A DNA stretch of 64,000 nucleotides from Membranipora membranacea (lineage: Eukaryota > Bryozoa > Gymnolaemata > Cheilostomatida > Membraniporidae): assembly GCA_914767715.1 (NCBI GenBank), contig OU612066.1, positions 34,384,283-34,448,282 of the forward strand, written 5' to 3'. The translations under genes and the position numbers were made by a program. Numbering within the stretch: the stretch's first letter is position 1; each line of letters starts with the position of its first letter. The notes under the pieces are model-generated. The model worked only from the letters and a program-made list of their open reading frames with translations, did not search any database and was not told where the DNA came from. Shown here one piece after another: positions 44,196 to 55,209 of this stretch.

Positions 44196-44339
44196 ATGCT
44201 CTGGCAGTTATAGGCCACGGTAGCAACTGGCCTTCATCTATGCAAACACAGGTACTGTGAATGCAACAAAATATTTACTTTAATGAAAGAAAAATTTTTT
44301 ACTGACTGCTAGAGAAATTACATTTAAAATATCTACATG

Positions 44340-44883
44340 GTGTGATATGTGAAATTTAAAAAAAATTGGCTATGAGTTCTTTAAAATTATATTTGCTTGC
44401 TGAGTTCTAATAAGCTCAATAATAAACAATTATATTATCAGTTTATGCATTGCTACTTAATATATGGAATACATAGCTACTACAATCTTTCACCCTCAAC
44501 ATACACAGACCGGATTTTTTTGCAACAAAAAAGAGCATTGCGTATTATTGCCAATGTTCACCATATACCATATCATTTAATATCAACAAACGAAATGTGT
44601 TCGCATCTAATATTACCGTTACCACTCTTAAATAATTACTTTATCTACCTATACGGATTCAAAGTTATGTATAATTTGTCACCTCAATACATTTCTGATT
44701 TCTTTGTAAATGTTGAGAATAGATTTCCTAAACGGGATGATGAACTTATAAAAGTACCTTTTGACAACCTAAATCATGTTGTTGCAAGCAAATTCAATGG
44801 CTTACCTCACCATATCAGATCAGTTGACAAGTTTAAATACTTTAAAACAATGCTCATCAAACATATATACCAATCTATATAAT
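44340..44883 (+). pseudogene. LINE RT C-terminal fragment
   Basis: Open frame 44397-44882. YLIYGIHSYYNL, FLQQKRALRIIANV and YGFKVMYNLSP match the tail of CR1-like LINEs (YGxxxW...LQKKAIRII). It lies just outside the right end of the foldback element and is 5'-truncated. Confidence 0.7.
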
Positions 44884-44889
44884 TTTAAT

Positions 44890-46728
44890 ACACTTAATTT
44901 TTCCTTTTTTTATGTCACATCATGTAAAACATCTTTTCAAGATGATGTTGATGACAATAAAGTGATAAAAAAATTAAAAACAAAGGTCAATGATGGAAGA
45001 ACTACCATATTTTGTTACGTCGTGTTTTTTGTAATACAAAATTAGGTCAACTGATGCTATATTGGTAAATATTTTCCACTCTATATAGTATATAACTCTA
45101 TGGTTGGCAGCAATTCACAAGTTTGAAATTTTGCAAACCAAAGTGGCTCTTCTTATTGAAACGCGTCAAACAGTCTCAGTGGGTTAACTTACAGGGTAAC
45201 TGTGACAAAGTTGGAAATTTAGGAAACCACCAATTAAGTGTTGTGCAAAAACCATTATAAATAATGTTCTGAATTTTTGACTAATTTACTAAATGCATGT
45301 GTGAAATACAGAGTGACAAATGGTTACTACAATAGAGCCTGTTACAATTTGTTTTTATGACCTAGAGGTTTCTGATTCTTATTCTACACAATTGTGACCT
45401 GCAAGTTTTACCTTTCGGTAACAGCAATATTCCCCTATAAATTTGAGCAATGCCAATTTGATGACATTTTTTTATATTTTACATTCTTTGCTCCCTTCAG
45501 GCAGGGTCTAATATATGAAAATCTCATTGGCTATAGTCATATTGATGGAAAAATCTAGATGTTAGCCAAAACTTGGGTTATCGTTTCCTGTATATGAGGA
45601 TTTTTTGCTCGGAAGTTGATTAAATATCTATTGATCATAAGTAACAACAAAATAAGTGATGCATGATAGGAATTTAATTGCATGTAGCTGTTTATTTCAG
45701 CATTTATAACTTCTTGAGTGCCCGCTTCCATGTCATGATGATGAATGCCAAAATTCATTTTCATATGTTGGTCTGTTCATAGTAGAGTACTGAGGACAAC
45801 CAATCAATCTTGGATTTCCTGAATTTTCTAAAACTGAGGGAAAAGAGCACAATCCCTGCTGAATTGTTTTCACATTTAACAGAACATTTTGTTGTTACTG
45901 CCACTGATTTCTCAGCAAGAATGAACATACTTGGTGTTCCTTGGCTGATAATGTTAGTATTATTTGAAAGAGAAATAAAAATCAGCAATTGAGCCAACAA
46001 GATAGTTATATCAAAAGCTATCAATATGATTTATTTATTATGTAAATACCCTTTGCCAAAAGATGACCTGGATAGAAAAAGTCTTACTTAGTATCAGAAA
46101 ATAAAACCCCTCAATTCAAAAATGAAATTCACTCCAAACAATTTGATATAGAGTAAAGAGTACACATTATTTCAACCCAAATATTATTCAAATTATTGAC
46201 TGGGTTTTTGGAACCTCGTTAAAAAAAGATCTAAATTATAAGAATGCAAACCGTTATTTGCTGTCAGAGTTCAAAACTATTGGAAGAAACAATATATGGA
46301 TTAGAATGTCTGTATATTTTCTTTGTGAAGTAGACATTGAAACTGTACGCCGTTGTCATATCATCCTATAAAACTGGCACACCATCAGTGTTGTAAAAAC
46401 TAATTATGCCAATAAAGTTTTCCTCAAATGTTTTAGTTTTGTTATCTGTTATGATTATGCCACAATTTTCTCGGCCGCATTGATAAGTGCTCAGTAAAGC
46501 TCATTGTAGTCCCTTATCCCCCAAAACAACAACGATTGGACTCACAAAATTGATGATCACAATTTATGCAGAAAAACTTTACAGCAGGCTATCAGATCAT
46601 GGTGATGAAAAGATCATAGAACGAACAGATTACAATAATAATGTTACTTGTTGACAGGCCATTAACGAAACTGAACTAAGCATAATTACTTAGTTTCGAA
46701 AGCCAGATAGAAAATGTTTTGGGCAGTC
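44890..46728. other. no firm gene; one weak secreted-type frame
   Basis: A minus-strand frame at 45761-46024 (87 codons) begins with a hydrophobic MIAFDITILLAQLLIFIS stretch that could be a signal peptide, then has two Cys (KCSVKCENN). No neighbouring exon was identified. The rest is non-coding. Confidence 0.25.
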
Positions 46729-49700
46729 TTAGGCATCAGCAGTATCTCTCAAAGTGAGAGCAGAGGCCATTATTTCTTCTGGGGTAGGTTTAAGTATCCT
46801 TTGTGGTTGAGGTTCGACGTGCTCTGGTAACAGGTCCCTTGGGGGTTTACACTCTGCTTTCTCGAACAATTGAGGAATTTGCTTCTTCTCTTCTTCACTA
46901 AATGGTACAAAGATCTGTTTCATGATGTGTTCCGGTATGGGCACCAAATTGAAGACCTCATCTGTCCAATTCATCTTTAAAAAAAGCAATTGATTTACGG
47001 AATGACATGGGTAATAAGCTCAAATTAAACTGTTGACATACAAAGTGACATTAATTATACACCCATTTAGTGTGAATCTAAATGTTTTTAGTTGATTTGA
47101 TAATTTGTGACAACTTCCCCCCCCCCCCTCCAAGGGGACCACACGAAGAATACAGCTATCAGGTTATAACCAAATAACAAACCTTTTCATTGACGTAATG
47201 CTTGATATAGTTTTCATGAGCAGAGTAAGGCCATTGTAGGAATGCATTGCATGCGTGGTGATCATATCTGACCACCAAAGATTCCTGTAGTTCTGTCTGA
47301 TCGACATATTCTCCGAATGAGTGATACTCGAGAAATGGGTGTAGAAATGCTACACACTTATTACTTGTCAGATCAGGAGCATGAACGACCTCTACAGCCT
47401 TAGATGTAGACCCCAATCTGTAATTACAAGTATCATGTGGTCATCACAACATAACAACTCTAAATGTTACATTTCTCAAATTACTTTCTAAATGAATGGT
47501 TATCTTGTTGATATGAATAGAATTCCTTGATAATTCATCACACAGTACATGACTCCTTAATAAAATTTCATTTTTGAGAGATAGGACCTATTTGTATAGT
47601 GTAATTAAGTGCACCTCGTACAATAAGTTGGTAGTTGTGAAGGAAAATCTATGCTGTTCCACGGGACAGTTACTAAAAAAAAAGTTCTAGATACATTTCT
47701 CACCTGTCAAATCCATATGAGAGATGGAACATGAATACGTGTTTGGCATTTCTGAACTCTTTTCTCTTCATCACATAACTTTTGGGTAGATCCGGATAGT
47801 ATGTAGTGTTGCCTTCATCATCACAGACCATGACATCACACATAAACCCATTCATCTGATACAGAGAGTCACAGATCGTAGCTTGACCTTGAAATGTGAA
47901 ATCAGAAAACAAATGTATCACATAAACTTTATAAACCATACTTATATAAAGTCGTTTTGAAATAGACAGAAACACAGGAGATCTTTTAGGAGAGCACTCT
48001 TCTTCTTTATGGGTAGGTCCCTTTCATCTCAGGGGCAGATCAGCAAATCAGGTGATACTTCAGAGGTTCGTTTCTGATCAAACATAAAAAAATTGAGCCA
48101 AAGTCACAATCTTTAAATAAAAAATCTGCTAAATACTGCCAATGTACATTGTGCCAATGCTATTTATTTTCTACCAATCACACCTCGCCGATCTCATTTT
48201 GCAAGTCACGCTTTGCCAATTTGGTTTTGCCAATCACAACTTTTCAAAGACATTTTACAAAATTGTGTTTTGCAAATCACATTTTGCTAATATCTTTCTG
48301 TCAATGAAATTTTGCCAAAGACATTTAGCCGACCCCATTGCCAAATAGGTGTACAACTCTTTCACGTTCCCATCGCGTCTATCCTTGACTGTTGTGTGTC
48401 AGTCCATGCGATTTAAGCCGAGATGGTCCACTGACAGATATTTATTCCGAAACTTTGGCACGAATGGACAGGGATGGGCAGCCGGGTAGTGAAAGGGTAT
48501 TCACACCGTGCATATATCAAACTATATAGATAAAACAGGACCCTCCAGAATAAATGAAGATGGTATAATTTTCTACAATGCACACAGTTTTTAATTTTAA
48601 TTTTCCCTCATTCTACACAATTACCACAGAATCGTAACTTGATGAAAAGAAGTTACTGAATCTATCACAGTTTTCAAACTTGAAATTTATTAAAAAACTG
48701 TTGGTTTTACAACATTAAACTTGGATGAGACACATAGGGTGTTCTTGCTTAAAAACACTACCACAGTCCCGGCAATGGACTATGTAAGGTCTGATAGCCC
48801 AGATTTGTGTTAAAATGATATGCAATGGTTGATTGGTACAATCTCGTGGAATAGGAGTGAATTACCCCAAATAGTTAATAGTTTGATCAACTGTTTCTGT
48901 TTCAACTTTCAGGGATGGTGAGATGTGGCAATCATCTGTGCACTTGCAACTTTTTGCAAGCTTTAAGCCTAAATTGGGAATTGGGGTCGGAAAATGTGGT
49001 TAGCAAAATATGATTGGCAACACGAGATTGGCAAAATGTCTTTTACAAGTTGTGAGGCGCTGGGTGAAAAGCGGTGTGGTCTTTTAGATTCTGGCTTTCA
49101 AGTTGCAGTTTGTTGTGACATTTGAATGGCTAGGGGAAAATATATAATTATAACTGAGGTTAAGACCAGATTAGATAGTATATCTGTCATGTAAAATGTG
49201 GATCAATCATCATCATAAAATAATCTACTGCAATAACTGGAGTTCACTTGTAACTGGAACTTTGACTTATATACTATACACATAACCAATGTAGATCAAG
49301 ATCTGAGTAGTTTGGTGACTTATTATGTATTCATCTTATTTTCCCCAACCTCATGCTCAATATGTTGCGGCTGTGCTGGGAAAAGCCAATACCAAAACAA
49401 ATATGGGTACGTTAGTGAAAATGAAAAAAAATATCACTTAAGCCCAGCTTTCTTCAACTGAGGCTTCCTGAGGTATTAACCTACCAATAATTTTATCAGC
49501 GATGGCTTGGAGTTGTCTGTCAGCGATTCTTTGATGTGGTAGAGAAGTACAGAAGAATCTATTCTCTAGTATGTTGTGTAGGGTTCTGATGTTGTATCGG
49601 AATCCATGAATGAAACCTGAGGCTGACTTTTTATCTATTGCAGCCATAGTTGTCCCAATATAGAACAGGTTCTCAGTAGCAGTCTCCCAGCTGTCACTCA

Positions 49701-52700
49701 GCGAAGGGTATCTACCATTCTTTATGGTCTCTGTAAATATTTTTACTCAGTTTTTGGTTATCCAAAAACTATATAATCTCAAAAAATGATATCTAGCATT
49801 CCCAACCGTTTCTGCTAGCACTCTCTGTACATATCCAAACTTATAAATTAAGTGACTGGCCATTTTCTTACATGACATTACATTATGCAAAGGAAACTGT
49901 GTTTCCTATGGAAATGGAGGTTGTGACATCCAAGTGGCAAAATTGCAAATTCTTTTACCATTCCTTATTACCTATTTTCACAGTGTCGTCAAAGATATCA
50001 GGTTTCACATATTTCCATCCTGTGCAGCTTATGACATAATCATACTCCATGTCACCAAATAGATACCCTGGCACCTCTGCGTGTGTGTTCACATCTCTGA
50101 AAGTCACCACAAACTTTCCAGCCTCATTCTTCACGATTTTCATCACCTTCAGCCCAAAGGAAGAGTGTAGAGACTTCAGTTGATACATGTCAATAATGTT
50201 ATTGTGTACTGCTCTCAGATCTCCTGTTCAAAACAGTTTAGATAACAGTTAATCGATTTGCTTTTATTAGGCTCAACAGAAAAACAAATTCTCTGCGACT
50301 TTCAACTTTGTGTTGGTCCGGACAAACTTGGCATTTTTTTATCTATGGTCACACAATATTGAGAGGAATAATAATTTATATGCCAAGAGACAACAATATC
50401 TGTGCAAGGGAATCTCTTGTGTGGCGGAAAATTATATGAACATATTTTTGATGTTTTTAGCACACACATTCGAAGGATGCTGTCATTCCGAAGAAAGCGG
50501 GATAGATGTAATGTTTCCAGTATCACAAACATAAGTCTGGTTTCATGATATCAGCTAGTCATCAACATTCATCTTAAGGTTATGATACCAGCGTTGACCG
50601 ATTTGGACATTTTATACACCGTTGGGAAAGCTACTGATCGCTAATTGCTCAACAAAAACGTGATTGGATTACATTGCTCCATTTTATTGGAGAAAGGAGG
50701 CCGAAAAGGCTGTTTATAGCAAATTGGGTGGCTGCGCTACATTGATTGCTAGAAAGTTCTAAACAGGTTACATTCATTCTTAGAGACATAGTTCATCCTA
50801 ATTTTAGGTTGAAAATAATATTGATGAGCCCAAAATGGCTTTTTTCGTCACGTCATAATGCATAATGCCCAAAACAGCCAATTTAAGGGGCTTTTTAAGG
50901 TGTTTTTTGCCATTCTCTGTGGTGCAATTTGAGGAATACTAATACATAGTTCCATATTCTGTTGGCATTTCCTATTTGTACTATGCTTAATCAAAGCGGC
51001 TGCATATGTAAGAATTTTCAAAATAAGTTTGTCTGGCCTTAGTGCTGGACCTTTTGACAGCATGTTTGACAGTATTGATAAACGGCGCAAAATGTATCTA
51101 CCTTTGATGGTCTATGCTGATATTGATACATTTGATATACTGCTGAAATTTGGGGTGTATGTCATTTAAACAGCAATATAGTGGAAAAAAGCAAAGGATT
51201 TGGCCCTTTTTTATTCAAACTGTCTTAAATCGCTGCTTAACATTTCGCATTACATCATCAAAGTTAAAAAACCACACGCATTATGACATTATGACGTCAA
51301 AAGCCATTTTCATCAAATATTTTTTTCAACCTAAAATTAGGATGAACTATGTCTCTAAGAATGAATGTAACCTGTTTAGAACTTTCTAGCAATCAATGTA
51401 GCGCAGCCACCCAATTTGCTATAAACAGCCTTTTCGGCCTCATTTCTCTGATAAAATGACGCAATGTAATCCAATCACGTTTTTTATGAGCAATTAGCGA
51501 TCAGTAGCTCAGCAGCTTTCCAACGGTATATAAAATGTCTAAATCGGTCAACGATCACATTTTTAGAGGATGCTGAATGACGCCAAGGGTTCAATATGGT
51601 AGACAGCCCACTTATTTTTAAGCCTTGATTAAAGGGCAACCAAGGTTTCGCAGCAATGCATTAATGGGTAGCAAATAATGTGGTGGGCAGCATCAGCTTT
51701 GTGCATTACGCAATGCAAAACTCAAAGTAGTTGCTGACTCTAAGCTGGGTAACATTTCAGTTTAGGGGAGGTTCCAAGACTTTGCTGTAATAATTATAGA
51801 GCACAGGCTAAATAATAACAGGAACAGGAAACTGCTATGTGGTATTCTCTTTTAGCTGAGTTTGAGTGCCTGATGGAAGAAATGTTTCACAAGAATTCTG
51901 GCTGAATAATCATCCGAATTATATTTTGTCTTTCTCCCCATGCAGAAGGTGCAATCTGCTATTAATCAATGGCCATCAATGAGAAGTTGTTTGAAACCTT
52001 GGTTGCAATTTAAATATTGAATGAATATCTTACCTACATAATGGGTATTCCATGCAAATTTAATTTGCTGGCCGAAGGCAATATGGATAACACCAGCTGT
52101 GCCTGACAAATAATCACCGATTTCAAAAGCAGAGTTACCTCCTCCGACTATAAGCACCATCTTATTCTTGTATATCTCCTTATCAAGGCTGTGTTTACTG
52201 TATGTCTCTGCCATCTCTAAACCTGATCACAAAGGGAACTTAAACACTTTGTTTGAGGCTGCTCTTTTGTATCACATCTTATTCTCCATATTTTATTCTA
52301 TCATGTGAGCGATTTTCAGCTTTAGAATCCAAATATTGAGGAAGTTATGGCCTCTCAAACTTCCAGGGTGATTGCCTTCAATCAGCATTGGGAATAAGCG
52401 GATGTTTCCCCTGGGGTATGTCACAACCATAGACATGTGGCATAGACATTATGAGTTATTAGTTAATACACCAATAATCACACAGATAAGATGATGATCA
52501 AAATTCAGACCTGGGTGGGAATCGAACCCGGGTCCTAATACCATCTTGGACCAACTAGGTTAGCCAGTAGACAATATAGCTCAGTATTAGCGCGTCGCCT
52601 GCAAAGCCATTTGGACCTGGGTTCGAGACCGTTACAGATTTGAACATTTTGATCATCAATATTAGTGACGTACCCTAGGGATTGCCGGCTGATTCTTACT

Positions 52701-53992
52701 GCCGATAAATTGCCGTCACCTTGGAAGTCTGAGAGGCCATAACTTCCTCAATATTTGGATTATAAAGCTGAAAATCGCTCACATGATAGAATAAAATATG
52801 GAGAATAAGATGTGATACAAAAGAGTAGCCTCAAACAAAGTCTTTAAGTATTATAGAACAGTTTGTAATGTAATGTAACACTTCTGAGAACTATATGCGC
52901 TAGCAACCACTGAAAATGATATCAAGAAGTACAGTAACTTGGAGACAGATTATTCGATTTCTGTTAATTTCAGCAGCGAATTTTATACATTTGTTTTGGA
53001 GCAGAATATCTGAGCTAAAACTGAAATAGTCTCTTTTTCTTCATAGTCACCCAACGGTACCAACAGCCACCAAATGTCAAAACAACATCAAGTTATCTGA
53101 TTGCATGGAGCAGCTGTTTTAGGTTATGTGTGAAAATGCTTTGAGATTCCACACTATTTTCGATGCACAGTAACCAACAATTCTATATTTGAATTGGGGT
53201 CTTGCTTTGTGATACAGTAAACTAGGATGGCTCACCAGGAATGGTTTCTGGTATATTCTCCTCCACGGCCCCAGTAGCCATCAGTACACATCTTGTTGTA
53301 CAAAAAGAATTGCTTCCATCATCTTGGTTGACTGATGAGGTTGTAATGTTGAAGACATTGTGTGGTTTACTGATTTTGGTAACTTTGGTGTTGTATTTAA
53401 TATTGAGCTCAAATCTGTCTGCATAGTCGTTGAGGTATTTGTGGAGGTCTGATGGTTTGGGATACAAATCATCAGAGTATTTTGTGAATCTCATCTGTCG
53501 ATCATCAGAGAGAAGAGAATTCCAGTCATGCCTCAGATTGAACTCATCTTCAGTGAATATGTTGTGCTTCTTGTTAACTGATATCAGTTTGTTATGGCGT
53601 GGATGCTGTGAGAAGAATGATGCTGCCTTATCTGCTGCTTCAAAGATGACATAGCGGCGGGAGGATTTCTGCAGGAAATAACCCATCTGCAGGCCTGCAG
53701 GTCCAGCGCCAACTATCACATAGTCATAGTCATAGTTTCCTCCTACAGTGGCACCTTTGCTGCAAACTACAATATAACAACAACAAAGCTAGCAACATAC
53801 GATCACTTCGAGCAGCGAATATATTCAACTCTGACCAGATAAAATTTTGACATAACACTGACTCTTCAGATATAAGTCAGATATAATCACTTGGAGTTTG
53901 AGATAAATATTGGCGGTTGCTACAAATTCAATAATATTAGATTATATTATAGTCTCACCCTCGTTGTTGTCTGTTGGTGAAGCCATGATCAT
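46729..53992 (-). CDS. FOXRED2-like FAD/NAD(P)-dependent oxidoreductase, eight exons
   Basis: Exons on the minus strand: 53986-53959 (or from the in-frame ATG at 53992), 53754-53236, 52222-52034, 50223-49972, 49730-49485, 47887-47704, 47417-47183, 46974-46729. All have AG/GT borders and all phases agree, giving 632 codons plus stop. The FAD motif VIVGAGPAGLQMGYFL lies at about 22-37 and the NAD(P) motif VLIVGGGNSAFE at about 205-216. FNLRHDWNSLL, THYVGDLRAV, YQLKSL, CTGWKY and SASGFIHGFRY are hallmarks of FOXRED2/ERFAD rather than classical FMOs. The known homologue is an ER-lumen flavoprotein linked to ER-associated degradation. Here the N-terminus is short and polar (MASPTDNNE) with no signal peptide, and the C-terminus ends DTADA with no KDEL-type signal, so ER location is doubtful unless an upstream exon was missed. 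Confidence 0.85.
48150..49075. mobile_element. second foldback-type element, in a FOXRED2-like intron
   Basis: Left arm 48150-48345 consists of degenerate repeats of GCCAATCACATTTTGC-type words. The right arm, about 48985-49070, has the same words inverted (GTGGTTAGCAAAATATGATTGG, GATTGGCAAAATGTC). The inner ends agree (CCGACCCCA / TGGGGTCGG). Structure parallels the 37-44 kb element, but the sequence is more decayed and the termini were not fixed. Confidence 0.55.
50565..51580. mobile_element. long-TIR element (arms about 230 bp) in a FOXRED2-like intron
   Basis: About 50595-50815 (GTTGACCGATTTGGACATTT ... CCTAATTTTAGGTTGAAA) is inverted at about 51330-51555 with about 90% identity by eye. 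The centre has a second weaker pairing (TTTTTCGTCACGTCATAATG versus CATTATGACGTCAAAAG). No coding capacity. Non-autonomous DNA transposon by structure; duplication not found. Confidence 0.75.
51632..52013. mobile_element. MITE with GGGCAACCAAGGTTTC termini
   Basis: TTAAAGGGCAACCAAGGTTTC at about 51632 is inverted as GAAACCTTGGTTGCAATTTAA at about 51992-52012. The right end shares its sequence with 31525-31625. It ends about 20 bases from the donor of FOXRED2-like exon 3. Confidence 0.6.
52239..52850. mobile_element. R2 inverted-repeat element enclosing two opposed tRNA-like units
   Basis: The arms 52239-52440 and 52660-52850 are inverted R2 copies. Between them is a minus-strand tRNA-like unit (B box GGGTTCGATTCCCACC at 52513-52530, A box GGCTAACCTAGTTGG at about 52549-52564), directly abutted by a plus-strand one (TATAGCTCAGTATTAGCGCG at about 52575, B box GGGTTCGAGACC at about 52620). 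Neither folds as an intact tRNA by eye. The left arm starts 17 bases from the acceptor of FOXRED2-like exon 3. Confidence 0.7.
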
Positions 53993-54167
53993 TGTTTGTT
54001 AGATTTAAATCCTTGTGGCCAGGTCAAATATTATCATATAGACTAACTTTATATATAGAGAAGACATTTTTATATGGAGGCCACAACCAATCATATTACA
54101 GCAATCCCATTTTGTAATGAAAGGGAGCTACTCGATTGGGTCCATAACCAGGTTCAGGTTAAGATAC

Positions 54168-54563
54168 TCAGATTGAATTAAAATAAAGTGAGATGGAGTG
54201 ACACAAAACTGCACTTTTAACCATAACTATGTGTTTCTGCAGGGAAATATTTGATGTTTGGGAATTTTTGGCTAACCTAACTGTTACAAAACACTTATAA
54301 TGTTCTTCACAAACATAGTATGCAACAATGGAAACTAGACCATGAAATTGAAGTCTGCTGACAATGCAAGTTGCTGGCTCTGACAAATTCCTTATGTTTG
54401 AGAGCAAAGCATGTATGCTGTCAGCAGTAGTTGCTATTGTGCGTCGCCTTTTGGTGTATGCATGCACGTTATATGATTCGGGGTGAATAAAATCCATTAC
54501 AAATCGCGTGAAACCTTTTCGGGAACTGCAGACACTCCCCACTACTATTGCATCCAACTCCAC
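54168..54563 (-). CDS. hypothetical frame upstream of the FOXRED2-like gene
   Basis: An open frame of 131 codons starting MELDAIVVGSV, with an Arg-rich YTKRRRTIATT stretch and no recognised domain. It runs upstream of the ATG (frame open through about 54580). Length and isolation do not prove it is coding; it could be an exon of an unrecognised gene or a chance frame. Confidence 0.25.
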   Translation of the reverse strand: MELDAIVVGSVCSSRKGFTRFVMDFIHPESYNVHAYTKRRRTIATTADSIHALLSNIRNLSEPATCIVSRLQFHGLVSIVAYYVCEEHYKCFVTVRLAKNSQTSNISLQKHIVMVKSAVLCHSISLYFNSI

Positions 54564-54989
54564 TTCGTTTATGAAGTCTTCTCTTGATGCCTAGTCATTG
54601 CAGATATTTTGTAATAATTGTATCATAGGATTCAACTTTCCATCTATGTTCTTTACTTCATCATTGTTTTAACATTGCACAATCAACCTGAAAATTATCA
54701 CCACGTCCTTGTTCCATTCAATTTGACCTTGGGTGTCATATTAATTCTTCACATTGCGAAATGACGCATGATGAAAACCTGGCAATAATTTAAATTGACA
54801 AACGTCAATATACTTGTTGTGATATTTATGATATCTTTAAATACTCGATCTGTCAAGGTCATTCTCGGGCCTGATGAGGACAAAATATTTATATATATTA
54901 ATATTAATATTTATTTACTTCTCAGTATACCATCAGTTTTACTCACTGTGTGTACTCTATGCATAGAGATGTTTGATATATGATACTAT
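54564..54989. other. no gene recognised
   Basis: AT-rich spacer with a short palindromic TATTAATATTAATATT run near 54893-54912. Confidence 0.35.
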
Positions 54990-55200
54990 GAGTATGAGCA
55001 GGAGGTAGCTCAGTTGGTTAGAACACCTGTCCTCTAATACACAAGTGTTTGAGGTGTTGGGTTGGAATCCTGCTGCAGTCTACCGAATACTGGGCTTAAT
55101 TGATGCCCCAGGTGTGCTCAAACTTACCTGCAAACTGAAAACAACTTGGCACTGAAAAAACAGTCGGACAGAGACAGATTGGCGATTTTGACCCCAATTT
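54990..55200 (+). mobile_element. tRNA-derived SINE, copy 2
   Basis: The head GGAGGTAGCTCAGTTGGTTAG and B-box-like TGGGTTGGAATCC are followed by GCCCCAGGTGTGCTC, CCTGCAAACTGA, CAACTTGGC and GGACAGAGACAG, in the same order as the copy at 32175-32395 (minus). Confidence 0.75.
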
Positions 55201-55209
55201 GACCTTACT

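Larger units (their letters stand above)
37319..44222. mobile_element. 6.9-kb foldback transposon with minisatellite inverted ends and a 6-bp flanking duplication
   Basis: The left end TACCGTGGCCTATAACTGCC at 37319 is the exact inverse of the right end GGCAGTTATAGGCCACGGTA finishing at 44222. Identity continues through CAGAGCATGAAGTGAAAACA into inverted 52-bp tandem arrays on both sides. GCAACT flanks the element at 37313-37318 and 44223-44228, a target-site duplication. Tandem repeats in the ends recall Foldback/TU elements; a 6-bp duplication is also typical of Polintons, but no Polinton gene and no AG terminus is present. The interior carries a truncated Gypsy element, a TA-flanked MITE and two hairpins. 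No transposase was seen, so it is non-autonomous as read. Confidence 0.8.

Noticed and set aside
37319-44222. Polinton/Maverick
   Set aside because: The 6-bp duplication fits, but there is no polymerase B, integrase, ATPase or capsid gene, the terminus is not AG, and the coding content is Gypsy.
46729-53992. Classical flavin-containing monooxygenase (drug-metabolising FMO)
   Set aside because: The GAGPAG and GGGNSA motifs fit both, but the FNLRHDWNSLL, YVGDLRAV, YQLKSL and GFIHGFRY blocks are those of FOXRED2, and the FMO signature (FxGxxxHxxxY/F) was not seen.
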